Of a DNA stretch of 64,000 nt, positions 21,235-32,103 are shown one piece after another. The notes under the pieces were generated by a model, which saw only the letters and a program-made list of their open reading frames with translations, ran no database searches and was not told where the DNA came from. The translations under genes and the position numbers were made by a program. The DNA is from Paraconiothyrium sp. Pb-2020 (Eukaryota > Ascomycota > Dothideomycetes > Pleosporales > Didymosphaeriaceae): assembly GCA_022419385.1 (NCBI GenBank), contig JAJUBI010000002.1, positions 62,001-126,000 of the forward strand, in the 5' to 3' direction. Numbering within the stretch: position 1 is the stretch's first letter; every line of letters begins with the position of its first letter.

Positions 21235-22083
21235 CATGCCGCCACTATTGGAGATCCAAATTTGTCAAACCTAGAGCAATTTGATCCTTCTTACGCTCCT
21301 GTGGATATGTATGGTTAGTATTATTCTGTGGTTTGCACCAAAGGGGACAATCGGGCTTCTTATCCTGCAAGCCGTTTTTGTTCCGCCGCTAAGCGTTCTT
21401 GTAGGAGAGGTTATCGGTGGAATCATAATGATAGTATCCTATTAGGGCTGTTGTATCTACGTCTATTATTTAGCGCGGCACAGTAAAATAGAAAGACCGT
21501 GCCCGACACAGGAACACCCATCCTCAATCTAGTGTGTTGTACTAAACTCCTTAAAGTCCGTCTGGGTTGGGCGAGTCTGAGGGTTCCTCTTACTATTGTG
21601 TCAATGTATTAGCGTTGGACCTTTCTTGATGGCATATCAAGATTAGGGTCCTCTATATTTACTTTAATTCTTTCTGCTTCATCAGCAGACGAAACGTCCC
21701 ATGGTAGCAAGCCTCAAGCGGTAGGGTTAGGTCCCTTCTTCCATTCCTACTTGGTTAACCTATGTATTGGCCAGTCTTGACAAGTGTCAGGGTTAGGATT
21801 CTCTAGCCTAGTTGCACTCGGTCTGCCTCGCCGTCATGGAACCCAAGAATCTTTCAACACCATCGTGCGAGATGAACGGCGCTTTCCATGTTGTTGAAAT
21901 GATCAACTAATCACGCCAGACTCCTGATGCTCCCAGGTCATGCGATCCTCATCCAACTCCCTGCATCGCCGTCAAATCCCCTACAACCACAAAAGACTTA
22001 CCTCAAGGGATCCGTCACCCCAACTCAACAAGCTACAGACCTAGCAAATGGAATGTAATTTCCATTAGACATGCTTCTCAATC
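21235..22083. other. Intergenic region
   Basis: Between the TPR pseudogene and the converging 3' end of the secreted-protein gene. Fairly AT-rich, with scattered AGGGTTAGG-like and GGGTCCTCT-like strings but no clear repeat unit or ORF. Confidence 0.45.
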
Positions 22084-24149
22084 CTATAGCCATGGCGCGT
22101 TCCATATGGCTTTCTCCTTCGCCCAAAGGGATTTCAATTTCTGGATCTGCGCAAAGAACACCAATCGATCTTTTTCTGAGTTGACTTCATCGTTTGCTTT
22201 GTCATTCGACTTGTCGCCAGCCGTCTTAATGCTAGTGGACTTGCCACCGCTAGCCCTGGCAACCTTCTTGGATCCTTTATGGTCTTTCGAGCTTGGTCTC
22301 GTTTCTTCTCGGCAGCCATACGCTCTCTAACAGGAGGATGTACTTGTTCATATCATTCTCAGATCGCGTTTTGGCCATCTCGAATCTTTCGTCCATGTAT
22401 TCATTCCAAAGATCTTGAAGGCCCTGCTTCTTCCACGCATCCTGTACTTTCCCCTTGCTGTTTGTCTTTGGCTGATTTTCCATTTCCGTATCTAGTGCAT
22501 CAAGGACACCGCCGATATGCTCTTTTTGCTTCTTGAAGATTACCTTGATATCGGAACTCTTGAGATATTGCCGGGCGCCGTAAATCCATTTTAGCTTGAG
22601 GTAGGCTTCTCGCGCGTCGTCGACATTTGCAGCGGCCGCTGGGCAGATAGCACCACCCAAGGCTTTGTGGCCTCTGATCAGGTCAGACATGCCCCAGTGT
22701 CCCTTCTTTTCTATTTTCTCGCATCTAGACGTATCTTCATAAATGACTTTCGTTGTTTTCTTGTCCCACATCTTGAACAAAGGTTGTTAGTGTGATAATT
22801 CAAGACGGCGTGGGGATGTTTCAAAACGTACCTGTTCTTTGGCCGGGGCATTGATCGTGGTCTGGAGGTAAACGAACTCGTCATCGAAATGGTTCTTACT
22901 CGGGTACGCCCATTTGATATGGCCAAGTGCCGTTCGTTCCACGTCATCCCCCGAGAAGGCAAGCTTGAATTGAGGTGTGAACGAGCCGTGCCATGTAGCA
23001 TCGAGGTAATTGCAGAATTTGATCGTCTTGCGGTTTCCATTCGATAGTACCTGCTTAGGATTGGGATTTTCATATTTCTTTTTGTCCAATTTGACCAAGA
23101 GCCAGTCGAAGAACTTGGTCACAACTTGCCTATGGTGCATAGCAGGTTAGAGTGGTCTACCATGCACAGTTGCTGTATACATGTATGCTCGGTAGTACTT
23201 ACCATTCGAGGACATGTTCGATCTGATAATCTTTTTGCGTCAGGCCTTTAACTGGAGAGGACGAGGAACCGAAAAGGAAGTTGTCGCATATCAAGGGGTG
23301 GTCGAAACTATAATACTTCGCGTCGCTTGGCTGCATCAGACACCTTAAATTAGGCCACAAGCTATACCAAGAGGTCTATCGATCACATACCATCTCACTG
23401 ACATCTGGGTAGTCTAATGCATTCATCGTTCTGAATGCACAACGGGTACTGCCGATCTTCGTGGTTCGTTTTTCGAAGAACATATCTTCGCCCATACCAT
23501 CCCGTTTAGCAAGGGCTTTGGGGCTCTTTTCGTTCTGCGTGAACTCTACTTTTGCGGCATTCGCGGCCTGTGCATACATCTGCTTGCATGACTTTGTCGG
23601 TTTACTTTTGATAGAGCTGGTAGTTGCGATTCTCCCCTTCGTCGTACTGCTTGGTGTTCCGGTCTTCCTGGTACGCGTCTTCTTAGTTTTGATTTTCGTA
23701 GGCTTGACTTTCTTGGGTCTTTGCTTTCTGGTTCTGCCACCTCTCGCTCTACGGGCGGCTAGTTCGCTCCGAGCAGATCCCTCGGGATAAATTTGATAAA
23801 TTGTCTCATTGGCCCCTCTAACCTCTCCACCTTTGAATTTGAGGTCACTGCAACATTCGCTGATGATTTTTGCAAACGATTTTTCGCATTCTTCGAAGCT
23901 GTAGTCAGTATGGCGGACCATATAGACGGCGATGTTGCCGATCTCGTGGGCAATGACTCGGTCACCATCTATGCCGCCTGTCGCGTTGCAGGAATTGGCG
24001 ATGGAATCGTTGAGGGCCACTTGCAACTCTGATAAGTTGGAGACTGACCAGCCAGTAATATGATGATCTGAGTAGCAATGCGCGGCATAGGCAGATAGAG
24101 CGTGTAGACTCCATTGAGCTGTAAGTGCGGATAGGCCTGCAATCCGCAT
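22084..24149 (-). CDS. Secreted two-domain protein of unknown function, 3' end frameshifted
   Basis: Exons 24149-23391, 23330-23203, 23129-22832 and 22771 onward join in frame. Residues 1 to about 20 look like a signal peptide. A Cys-containing domain follows (SCNATGG, HEIGNIAVYM, ECEKSFAKIISECC), then a Lys/Arg/Thr-rich linker at about residues 125-185. The C-terminal domain has DHPLICDNFLFG, IEHVLEWQVVTKF, YLDATW and WAYPSKNHFDDEF. I do not recognise the family; similar pieces may occur at the C-termini of some secreted fungal GH18 proteins, from memory only. Near 22320-22260 the coding frame shifts twice: the annotated frame ends at 22277, but coding text resumes one frame over (KVARASGGKSTS) and ends at a TAG at 22084-22086. 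Function cannot be assigned. Confidence 0.6.
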
Positions 24150-25867
24150 ATTGGAGCAGAAGAACACAAAATTAAAGATGTGATCTATCTAGGTAGGCGA
24201 TAAATATAGCATGAACGTAAAAAGACACATTGACAAAGAGTGTGAGGTAAGAAAGAATGTGAGAAAGATCTAAGTACTCACTAACGAATGTCAAATCGCG
24301 AACCTTTTGTAGAAGTACCGCAATCTACAGTCGCGGACGCGAATTCTGCAACTTACTGTGCCGTCGGGCATTGGAGACAATACTGTGCTGGGCACTTACG
24401 GAGTTGGTCGGGCCGCATGGTCTTATTCTGGTGGTGTTTAAGACTGGCCTTTCGTTGCGCCTCGCTGGCCTTGGGATCGGGTACTCAAAGGTCTCCCAGA
24501 TCCAGGGCGTTATACAAAATATCAAGGATTGTAGCATGGACGCAAATCATTCTGTCAACCTAATCATCGATACTGATTGATACCATCACTTTTGGAGGAC
24601 CATGTCCGGACATTAACATAAGATATAGTACCACAGGACATTATGCTTTATCAGATGTGCATGCTGTTGTGATTGGTGATTCACAACGGACATGGGTCAA
24701 TCTTATAAGGCCATGGGGCCGGGGTAGAGTCCGTTGCATACAGCCTCCTATTCTTACCAACCTTATGCTCTACCGCACCGTTGTAATCGGACTCGCTTAT
24801 GAGACTCGCGGTGATTATTTGATAGTGTATGTAAGAGCAATCTATCTTGTCAATCGAATGTGAACCTTGATAACTTACCAAATTGCATGACATTCGATCA
24901 CGCGCTAAGGCACAAGGTGTTTGCCTATTCTTGCGTGCGGCAGAGGAAACGAACACACAACGTTAAGATTTAAGTGCATCAATTCCGGCAAAGGGGCGCA
25001 GGCTTTTAGCATACCCACTGGTCCTCTCCTTGAGCGAACGGGCGGCGCGGTACGGCCCGCTTTGCAAGCATGGAAGAAGGCAACGCCAAGTCGGTGTCAA
25101 ATAGTCAAGTCCGAGTCAAAACATACAATTATTTACCTCATCGTTTCGTGGGTCCAATGGCGATCAAGGGCCTCTGCTAAGCGCCCGGCTTCGGCTAGGC
25201 ACGCCCCCACCGTAACGTAACAAGGCTATGCTTGGGTATGTATTTCCAGTTTCGGTAATCTTGCTCATCACCGATGCAAGCTATAGAGTAAAAACCACAA
25301 TTGCTTTCCGGCTTGTATAGGGCGGTCCCGATGCGAAATGAGCTGACGTGACGAGGTAGTTGCAAATGCACAATGTCAGCCTTAAAATCAACAGATTACA
25401 AGTCCACAAATGTATATGTCAGGATCTTATAGGAATGCCACGTGATTTTACGTCGGCTACATACCATATAGAATGGTGACGCGTGGAGGTAATGAAAGAT
25501 TGCACAAATCATCCCGTACACTATCAACCCTAACAACCAATATCCACTGCCACTGCGCACAGCTCCGGATGCTCAGTGAATCTAGGTACCGACATCCAGT
25601 CCTGCCCTACATAAATTTCAATTTTTGAAACGTGTTAGTCGTTGTTTTAGCTTGCTTTTGGTCCTTGTGCATGCGATATATCATAAGAATGAATAAAATG
25701 TTCGATAAGCACAATCGTTCGATCGTAACGTACTCTCCAGCCGCTATATTTTTTGTTTCTCCTTTTCATCGTTACACTCGAGGAAATAGTGCCTGATCAC
25801 GATACCTATGTATACTCATATTGAATATTAGCCTTCGTAAGATGTCAGATGGTCATCAGTTATCGCA
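24150..25867. other. Intergenic region, about 1.7 kb
   Basis: Contains the promoter of the secreted-protein gene (minus strand) and the 3' side of the F-box gene. The many short ORFs overlap one another and show no family pattern. Nothing else seen. Confidence 0.55.
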
Positions 25868-27577
25868 TCATGACAAATGAACATCCGGTGGCTCAGGCGC
25901 GGTCGGAAACATTTCGAAGTCATCGCGGTAGCTCAGCCCTTCCCCTGCCATATAAGCATCCCAGTACTCTTTCAGCTGATCTCCATACCTATCTCTCCCA
26001 ATCTGTCGATATAAGTCGTGCAGTCCAGAGCGAGGACGCCATTTCCCGACACGCCACCAGAGCTGGCGGCTGGCGCAAAGGTCCTCACCATTCCAAGAGT
26101 CGAAGGCTCTCACACCGGGTTTTCTGTACGCTATGCCCCATGCAAGACCTGCGTGATCTGCGTCTGAAAAGTTGGTCACTTGAGTTGTATCAAAGCTCCC
26201 GTACCCATACTCGTCTTCCAGCAGCGAAAGATTGAGAGTGAGGGGTGACCAGATTTGAGCATCCCTCAATGAAGGCATACGTGCGAGGGCCCGGGCAGAA
26301 GCAGTAAGGAACGGAATCAATATCAATTCGTTGGGACTAACGCGATATTGAACGATCCGTTGCTGATCATCCAAATTCGCTTCCATGGCCAGAACGTCGT
26401 CATGTGTATCTTCATCGGTCGTAGTCAACGGTGGATACATGTCGTTGGTGACGTCAAACCCCTCTACGGAACCCACACCGGGTATCCCTTGAAAGTACCA
26501 GGAGCCTGAGGGTGCTGCGATATGTAACATGACATCAACACTCTCGAGGTTAGGCCACGCAGGCGTGCTGCCATCTCCGTCCGCCGGCCAGAATAGCGTT
26601 TCATCTGCCACCACGCAAAGTTTCATGCTGCGAAGCTGATAAGATAGAAGGCGGAGACTCGTACTGAATGGATCAAAGGCTGCTGGTTTGACGAGATTCG
26701 GTAGGCTGTCCCTTTGATCGATAGAGTCCGCCTGATCGAGCGGATAGAGCAAGTCTAACTCGACATGACGCAGCGACGAGAGGGCTCCCTCCAGAAGTGC
26801 TTTTCCAAAATCATGACGCGAATCGCGACGAGGTCCTGCCCAATCACGTGTGATGTGTCGAAGACTTTCGTTTTCGAAGCTGCCGTGCCATTCACCACCG
26901 CCCATCTTGCACGTCAGGGAATGCAGATTCGGCAGCTTATTGGAAAGTTCTAGAAGGATGCGATGGTCCAGCATTCGCAAGACCGGGTCGGGACCATCGG
27001 AATAGAATTCCTGCTCAGGAGCGAGCACACTAAGGTGCTGTATTGAGGAGAGTTGAGGGAGTGTCGCTGGTGAAAGCAGATGCACACGCCAACTGACGAA
27101 TGTGTGATGGAGGCAGAACTCTTCTCTGTTTACCGATCTTTTGGGTGTATAAATTGACAGATGAATTCTGCCTAGGTCGAAGACGCCTGCCTGCCGAGCT
27201 TCGATTGCTGTCACTGTTGAAAAGAGGAAGTTGATTTGGCGAGTGAATTCTTGGTCCAAAGCCTCGAGTTGTTCGATTGATTCCCGACAATTGTACTCAT
27301 CGTCGTTCGAGTCAGGTTCGGGGAAGTCGGTGCTGAAGTGTATGTAGCGAAGATAATTGAACCTGCGATCGCTGTATGTGGCTAGGAATTTGTCGGCATT
27401 GCTTTCGGTCAACGCGTAGCTCTCAAAGGCCGCAGAATACCGCTCTGCCCCATATTGGAACTGACGTGACAGGAACAAAGTGTTCCGGAGATCTTGAAGG
27501 CCAAGGTAACTGCTGATGCGGTCAACTAGCTCCTGTGGAAGCTTGTCCATGGTGGAACAAGCTTTTCGCGAATTCAT
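25868..27577 (-). CDS. F-box protein
   Basis: Single exon of 569 codons with an ATG at 27577; a second ATG at 27550 begins directly at the domain. An F-box lies at about residues 10-45 (MDKLPQELVDRISSYLGLQDL), which would bind Skp1 in an SCF ubiquitin ligase. The remainder is a long region of Leu-rich character without clear repeats, probably the substrate-recognition part. Segments such as RYIHFSTDFPEP and LRSMKLCVV are typical of fungal F-box proteins of unknown target. It is intact, in contrast to the broken genes on its left. Substrate unknown. Confidence 0.85.
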   Translation of the reverse strand: MNSRKACSTMDKLPQELVDRISSYLGLQDLRNTLFLSRQFQYGAERYSAAFESYALTESNADKFLATYSDRRFNYLRYIHFSTDFPEPDSNDDEYNCRESIEQLEALDQEFTRQINFLFSTVTAIEARQAGVFDLGRIHLSIYTPKRSVNREEFCLHHTFVSWRVHLLSPATLPQLSSIQHLSVLAPEQEFYSDGPDPVLRMLDHRILLELSNKLPNLHSLTCKMGGGEWHGSFENESLRHITRDWAGPRRDSRHDFGKALLEGALSSLRHVELDLLYPLDQADSIDQRDSLPNLVKPAAFDPFSTSLRLLSYQLRSMKLCVVADETLFWPADGDGSTPAWPNLESVDVMLHIAAPSGSWYFQGIPGVGSVEGFDVTNDMYPPLTTTDEDTHDDVLAMEANLDDQQRIVQYRVSPNELILIPFLTASARALARMPSLRDAQIWSPLTLNLSLLEDEYGYGSFDTTQVTNFSDADHAGLAWGIAYRKPGVRAFDSWNGEDLCASRQLWWRVGKWRPRSGLHDLYRQIGRDRYGDQLKEYWDAYMAGEGLSYRDDFEMFPTAPEPPDVHLS

Positions 27578-28496
27578 GTCTTTTAATATTTCGCAATAGG
27601 TTCAAAAGCCAGTATCCGATGTAGGCGTCGTAGTGAGGACTACAAGAGCGCTTGCATATGAACTATATTAAGGGGCTGTGCAGCGGACCCAAAGGTGTGG
27701 TTGGCGGGTGAGCGGTGAGCGTATTCTAGGGGCCAACTTTTAGTGAATGCGTTGTATGTGTTGAGGCTGGAAAGTTCCGACCACAACGCCGATTTTCGGG
27801 TGTATTTGGTAAATGATGTCGTGTGATCTTGGAAAGATCTTAATCGGGATTAATGTAGACCAAAGTCAGCAGACTGGGCAAAACGCGGTGGCCCAAGCTC
27901 CTGCCCCGCGCTTGCCAAGGGCAATCGCTACCTATGGTACAAACAATCTCCGCCCCCATGAGAACTGATAGTGTCTCCAATGGTTCTCTTCTACCTTTGC
28001 CCGTCCCAGCTTCCAAGATAGCAGAATACTAGGATGCCTTCAAAACCAGCTTTTTAGCAAACTCTAATCGCCATCGCATAGAGTTTTCTTACTCAGTGTA
28101 AATTTGACCTACCTAGGGCTTCCCTGAGCTTGCATGAATTGAGTATGGCGTCTTCAAAGATTCACTTGCTGGTCTCTGGCTGACGCATGCTTCCGGATCC
28201 TTTACATCAAGTAATATTCTTTCAATGATTAGAAGTACTAAGGTAGTATTCATTCGAAGGCTGATATCTTGTCCCCTGTCTTTAGACATCAGCGCTGGTT
28301 TTCCTCCCTTGCTAGCTTGTTCTGTTTTAGCCACATGCTCCTTTGCTCCCCAGACTGGCAGCGCTGAAGATGACATGCAGAATAGGGGTGCCGACCTCGA
28401 ATGGCAAGGTCCAGCAGTGCCATAGAGAGCCGAAAAGCCACATGACATTCATGACATGCCACGGTGCCCATCTCCAGAGACCACATCCAAACTTTA
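27578..28496. other. Intergenic region, about 0.9 kb
   Basis: Between the F-box gene promoter and the 3' end of the enoyl-reductase-like gene. Several short overlapping ORFs near 28110-28640 show no family pattern. Nothing else seen. Confidence 0.5.
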
Positions 28497-29585
28497 TTAT
28501 ATACGGGTTATAGGGTGCTCGATAACAATTTTCTCCAAGCTGCATCGCCCTTCAGCACTTTTTTCCATTCCCTCTATCGCCCGTGTTGCCCCCTTAACAA
28601 TTCGTAAATTTGGTATGCGAAACTTCCCAGCTCCGTAGTTGTCACAAACCCAATTAATTGACTGCCTTATCCGGACGGGCCAATTATCTGACTGCATGGC
28701 CCCGAACATGTCAAATTCCTTGCACCTCACTGCCGCACACATGTTCCATCTTTTGTCGCCACGAACGGGTAACACACATACAAGTTTCCCCTCCGGCGTC
28801 TGATCATCCCCGCTTGCTTGGATGCACGCTGTAACCAATGCCGGGCTACTCTTTTCACGTGCCTCGTCTGGGCCAAACACCCCCGCGCCGACAGTGTCAA
28901 ACGCATAAACCGGTCTCTTCCCATTGGTCTGAATCTCCTTTCTCACCTGCTCTACTACATCTACGTCGTGATAATCGAAGCAGGCGTCGGCCCCAAGACC
29001 CTTCAGGGTAGGGTGGTGTTTTGCGCTTGCCGTGACAAGGATCGGACCGTGTCCTGCAGCTTTGGCCAATTGGACAGCAGAGACGCCAACGGCGCTCGTG
29101 GCGCCCCAGATCAAAAGGGTTTGCTTTTCGATTCCTCCAAAGCCAGCGGACGGGAAGCCGAGACCCAGGACGTTAAAAAGTCCATCGGCAGCAGTTTGTG
29201 TCACTATAGGTAATGCAGCTGCTTCAGCCATGCTCATTCGCCCCAAGGGTACCCTGTAGAAATCGGGCCCGTCTGCGATTACAAAGTCTTGATGAGCTCC
29301 CCGGTAGAGAGATCGATGCGGTCCAGCAGGGTTTGCGCCGAACACTTTGTCACCAGCTTTAAATTTCGAGCTCGTACCAGCTACGATGATTTCTCCAGAC
29401 AAATCATAGCCAGCGACAGAGGAGTGAAGACCTAGGGTAAGATGCTTGATATCAGCAGGGTTGATACCGGAATACTGGACTTTTATGAGTGCTTGTGAAT
29501 TTTCGGGATGGTATTCATCGGTAATCGTCTTGATCACAGGGCCTTCGGGAGCCAAGTATATAACCTCTCGCGGCTGGTTTGCCAT
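28497..29585 (-). CDS. MDR-superfamily enoyl reductase / quinone oxidoreductase-like
   Basis: Single exon, 362 codons, ATG at 29585. The N-terminal GroES-like domain has QYSGINPADIKH and GYDLSGEIIVAG. The nucleotide-binding motif is LLIWGATSAVGVSAVQLAKAAG at about residue 160-180, followed by GADACFDYHD. The catalytic-zinc Cys and His of true alcohol dehydrogenases are absent, as in quinone reductases and the trans-acting enoyl reductases (LovC type) that work with polyketide synthases. It uses NADPH to reduce an activated double bond. No PKS lies in this window, so a role in a cluster is only a possibility. It is divergent from the CocE-type hydrolase gene across 567 bp. Confidence 0.85.
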   Translation of the reverse strand: MANQPREVIYLAPEGPVIKTITDEYHPENSQALIKVQYSGINPADIKHLTLGLHSSVAGYDLSGEIIVAGTSSKFKAGDKVFGANPAGPHRSLYRGAHQDFVIADGPDFYRVPLGRMSMAEAAALPIVTQTAADGLFNVLGLGFPSAGFGGIEKQTLLIWGATSAVGVSAVQLAKAAGHGPILVTASAKHHPTLKGLGADACFDYHDVDVVEQVRKEIQTNGKRPVYAFDTVGAGVFGPDEAREKSSPALVTACIQASGDDQTPEGKLVCVLPVRGDKRWNMCAAVRCKEFDMFGAMQSDNWPVRIRQSINWVCDNYGAGKFRIPNLRIVKGATRAIEGMEKSAEGRCSLEKIVIEHPITRI

Positions 29586-30152
29586 AATTCAAAAAGCTTT
29601 CTTTGAGACTGCCAGAGTGGGGTGTAATGATCGGTTTGGCTTACACCCTACTTATGGCTACTTCGGACTTGAAAGTAATGTCTTTTTTCATACGTTCTTA
29701 ATAACCCCGAGGTACAGCTTTGCGTCGCAATCGGGCCTACTGAGAGAACGGGCAGACTTTTGGAGATAACTAGCCAATCGGTCGTTCTCGCATCCGAGAA
29801 CACACCCCGGAATCAGGCACGCGGGGTACCGGTAGTTATCAGCGGAAGCTACGTGTGGGGAAATACAGGCAGTTCGTGTATGTCCCACAACTAAAGAGAG
29901 GGTTAGTGCACCTACTTGGAGCTCAAAGCGTTTTCCATACGCCACGCGGTAGTATTTTTTCCGCTCTCTCCGAGAGCCATAGCTTCAGTGGTGACGCGTC
30001 AAATCCAAAATGACCTGCAGTTTGGAAAACAGAAAGTCGTGTCGGCATGTCATCGTACAATCGACATACACGGCGAGAGGATAATAAACGTCGATGGGCA
30101 TGTACTTACCACTGATCCCACATTGTGTCGCTGATCCTTTACAAGACGTATC
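29586..30152. other. Divergent promoter region
   Basis: The 567 bp between the start codons of the enoyl-reductase-like gene (minus) and the CocE/NonD hydrolase gene (plus). It probably carries both promoters. I see no ORF or repeat and cannot name factor sites with confidence. Confidence 0.5.
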
Positions 30153-31984
30153 ATGTCTTTTCCGCATCCCAAAAATTTCAAAACCGTCACTCTTCGTCAA
30201 TCAGAAGAAACCAATCGCGACGGCTACAAGCGCATCAAGGACGTCTACATCCCTCTTCGCGATGGCGGCGAGATCTGCGCTAATGTCTACCTCCCTACCC
30301 TAGAGACACCCAGCAAGTTCCCAGTCCTACTAACATTGGGTCCCTATGGCAAGGATGTTTTCTTCGGGGACTTTGGAAAACCACACACAGATATGTATTT
30401 AAACATGGCACGGGCTATTAAGCCTCTCGGACCAGATGCCTGCTTCGAATGCCCGGATCCAACTGTCTGGGTGCGTATCTTGATCTTCGCCGTCCGGGTG
30501 TTTTGTTGACGGGTATCAGGCCAAAGAGTATACTTATGCCCTTGTGAGATGCGACGTCCGAGGGTCTGGCGCTAGTCCAGGTGTTCTTGACGCGTTCGGT
30601 CTCGGTCGCACCGCGCTCATTGGTCACGACGCAGAAGGGCAGGGTACGTCAGCTCTCGTCCTCACTCCCCTCCAACCTAGCTGACCGATCGCTTGCAGAT
30701 GCTTACGATGTTATTGAATGGGCTGGTACCCAGGATTGGTCTTCCGGCAATGTCGCCATGTGCGGCATTAGTTACTTCGGCATGACATGCTACTGGGCAG
30801 CTATGCAACAGCCACCACATCTCACGGCCATAGTCCCATACGAGGCCCTGACCGACATGTACGCTGACTCAGTCCGTCAAGGCGGAGTATGGCACACTGG
30901 ATTCCAGAAGCACTGGTTCAACAACATCGTTGTCCCCCAGCAGTATGGCAGGGGTGAAGGACTCGATGACGAGCAGCTTACAAAGCAGCGCTTCGACATC
31001 GAGGCCCTCCAGACGAATTGGCTGTGGCGCAGCGAGGTACCGTGGCCTGTGTTCGATCGGGAGAGGCAATTGTCAAAGATCAAGGTGCCAATTTTGACTG
31101 CGGGCAATTGGATGGACTCGGAGGTGCACCTTCCCGGCAATGCAAGATCATTCGAGCAGGCTTCCTCGAAGTGGAAGTTCCTAGAGATGCACACAGGCAA
31201 CCATCTTGCTGCGTACTATGAACAGGCTCAGATTCAGAGGCAGCTACAGTTTCTGGATTACTTCCTCAAGGGAAAAACCGACAACGGCCTTGAATCTTCG
31301 CCACGTGTTTACTTGCTTATCTGTCGCGGCGCCGAAAATTTCTATCGCGCTGAAAAGTCATGGCCACCGCAGGATGCTGTATTTACGCCACTCTACTTGG
31401 CGCCCGAGGGATCTCTATCTTTTGATCGGCATAGTTCTCAATATCAAGACGAGGCCATCACGTACGCTGGCCTTATGGGCGAGGGAGAGCTCTTTCAAAC
31501 CGCCCCTTTGAAGGAAGGATTTGAGATTTTGGGCTACCCCTACCTCGACCTTACCGTCTCTACAGACGCCCAAGACATGAATATCTTCGTCTACTTTTAC
31601 ATCATAGACCCGAGCGATAGGAAGATTGAGGTTCGAGGGAATCACGACGAGCCCGCTGTCTCTCTTCTCCGAGGATGGCTACGATTATCTCATCGCACGC
31701 TCTCCGAGGACTCCGAGCCCAACAGGCCCGAACTATCACAGCTAAAGCCCGCCCCAGTTGAGGAAGGCGAGTGGTATAATGTGAAACTTCCCATGCCTTG
31801 CACGTCTATCCTTGTTCCCAAGAGTCACAGATTTGCAGTTGCGTTGCGGGCGACTGACGAGGAAGAGATTATTCCCCCGATGCGACACACTGGGCCGGAC
31901 AGGGCCGAGGAGGTATTTTCCGGCACAAACAAGATAAAAGTCGGTGGACAAGTTGTAGTCCCGCATGTAAAGCGTGGGACATAG
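30153..31984 (+). CDS. CocE/NonD family hydrolase (X-Pro dipeptidyl-peptidase S15-like)
   Basis: Three exons (30153-30470, 30520-30643, 30699-31984) join in frame to 575 residues. The alpha/beta-hydrolase part starts with IKDVYIPLRDGGEICANVYLP. The oxyanion-side strand is RCDVRGSGASPG, and the nucleophile elbow is CGISYFGM with Ser at about residue 172. Expected acid and base are in GNWMDSEV and TGNH. The C-terminal half is the jelly-roll X-Pro DPP C-terminal domain (GYPYLDLTVSTDAQDMNIF, WYNVKLPMPCTSILVPKSHRF). This family cleaves acyl esters or proline peptides. No signal peptide is seen, so it is probably cytosolic. Confidence 0.9.
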
Positions 31985-32103
31985 GGGTCAGATTCAAAGC
32001 AGAGTTAGATAGGTATCTTATATACCGGTAGTTGCCTCGTTCCTCCAAGGGGAGGTTCTAATGGTGGCCGACCAAGTCACTACAAGGCCTTCGGCCTCTT
32101 ACA

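Noticed and set aside
28113..28448. 111-codon minus-strand ORF in the region left of the enoyl reductase
   Set aside because: No recognisable domain, and overlapping ORFs on both strands.
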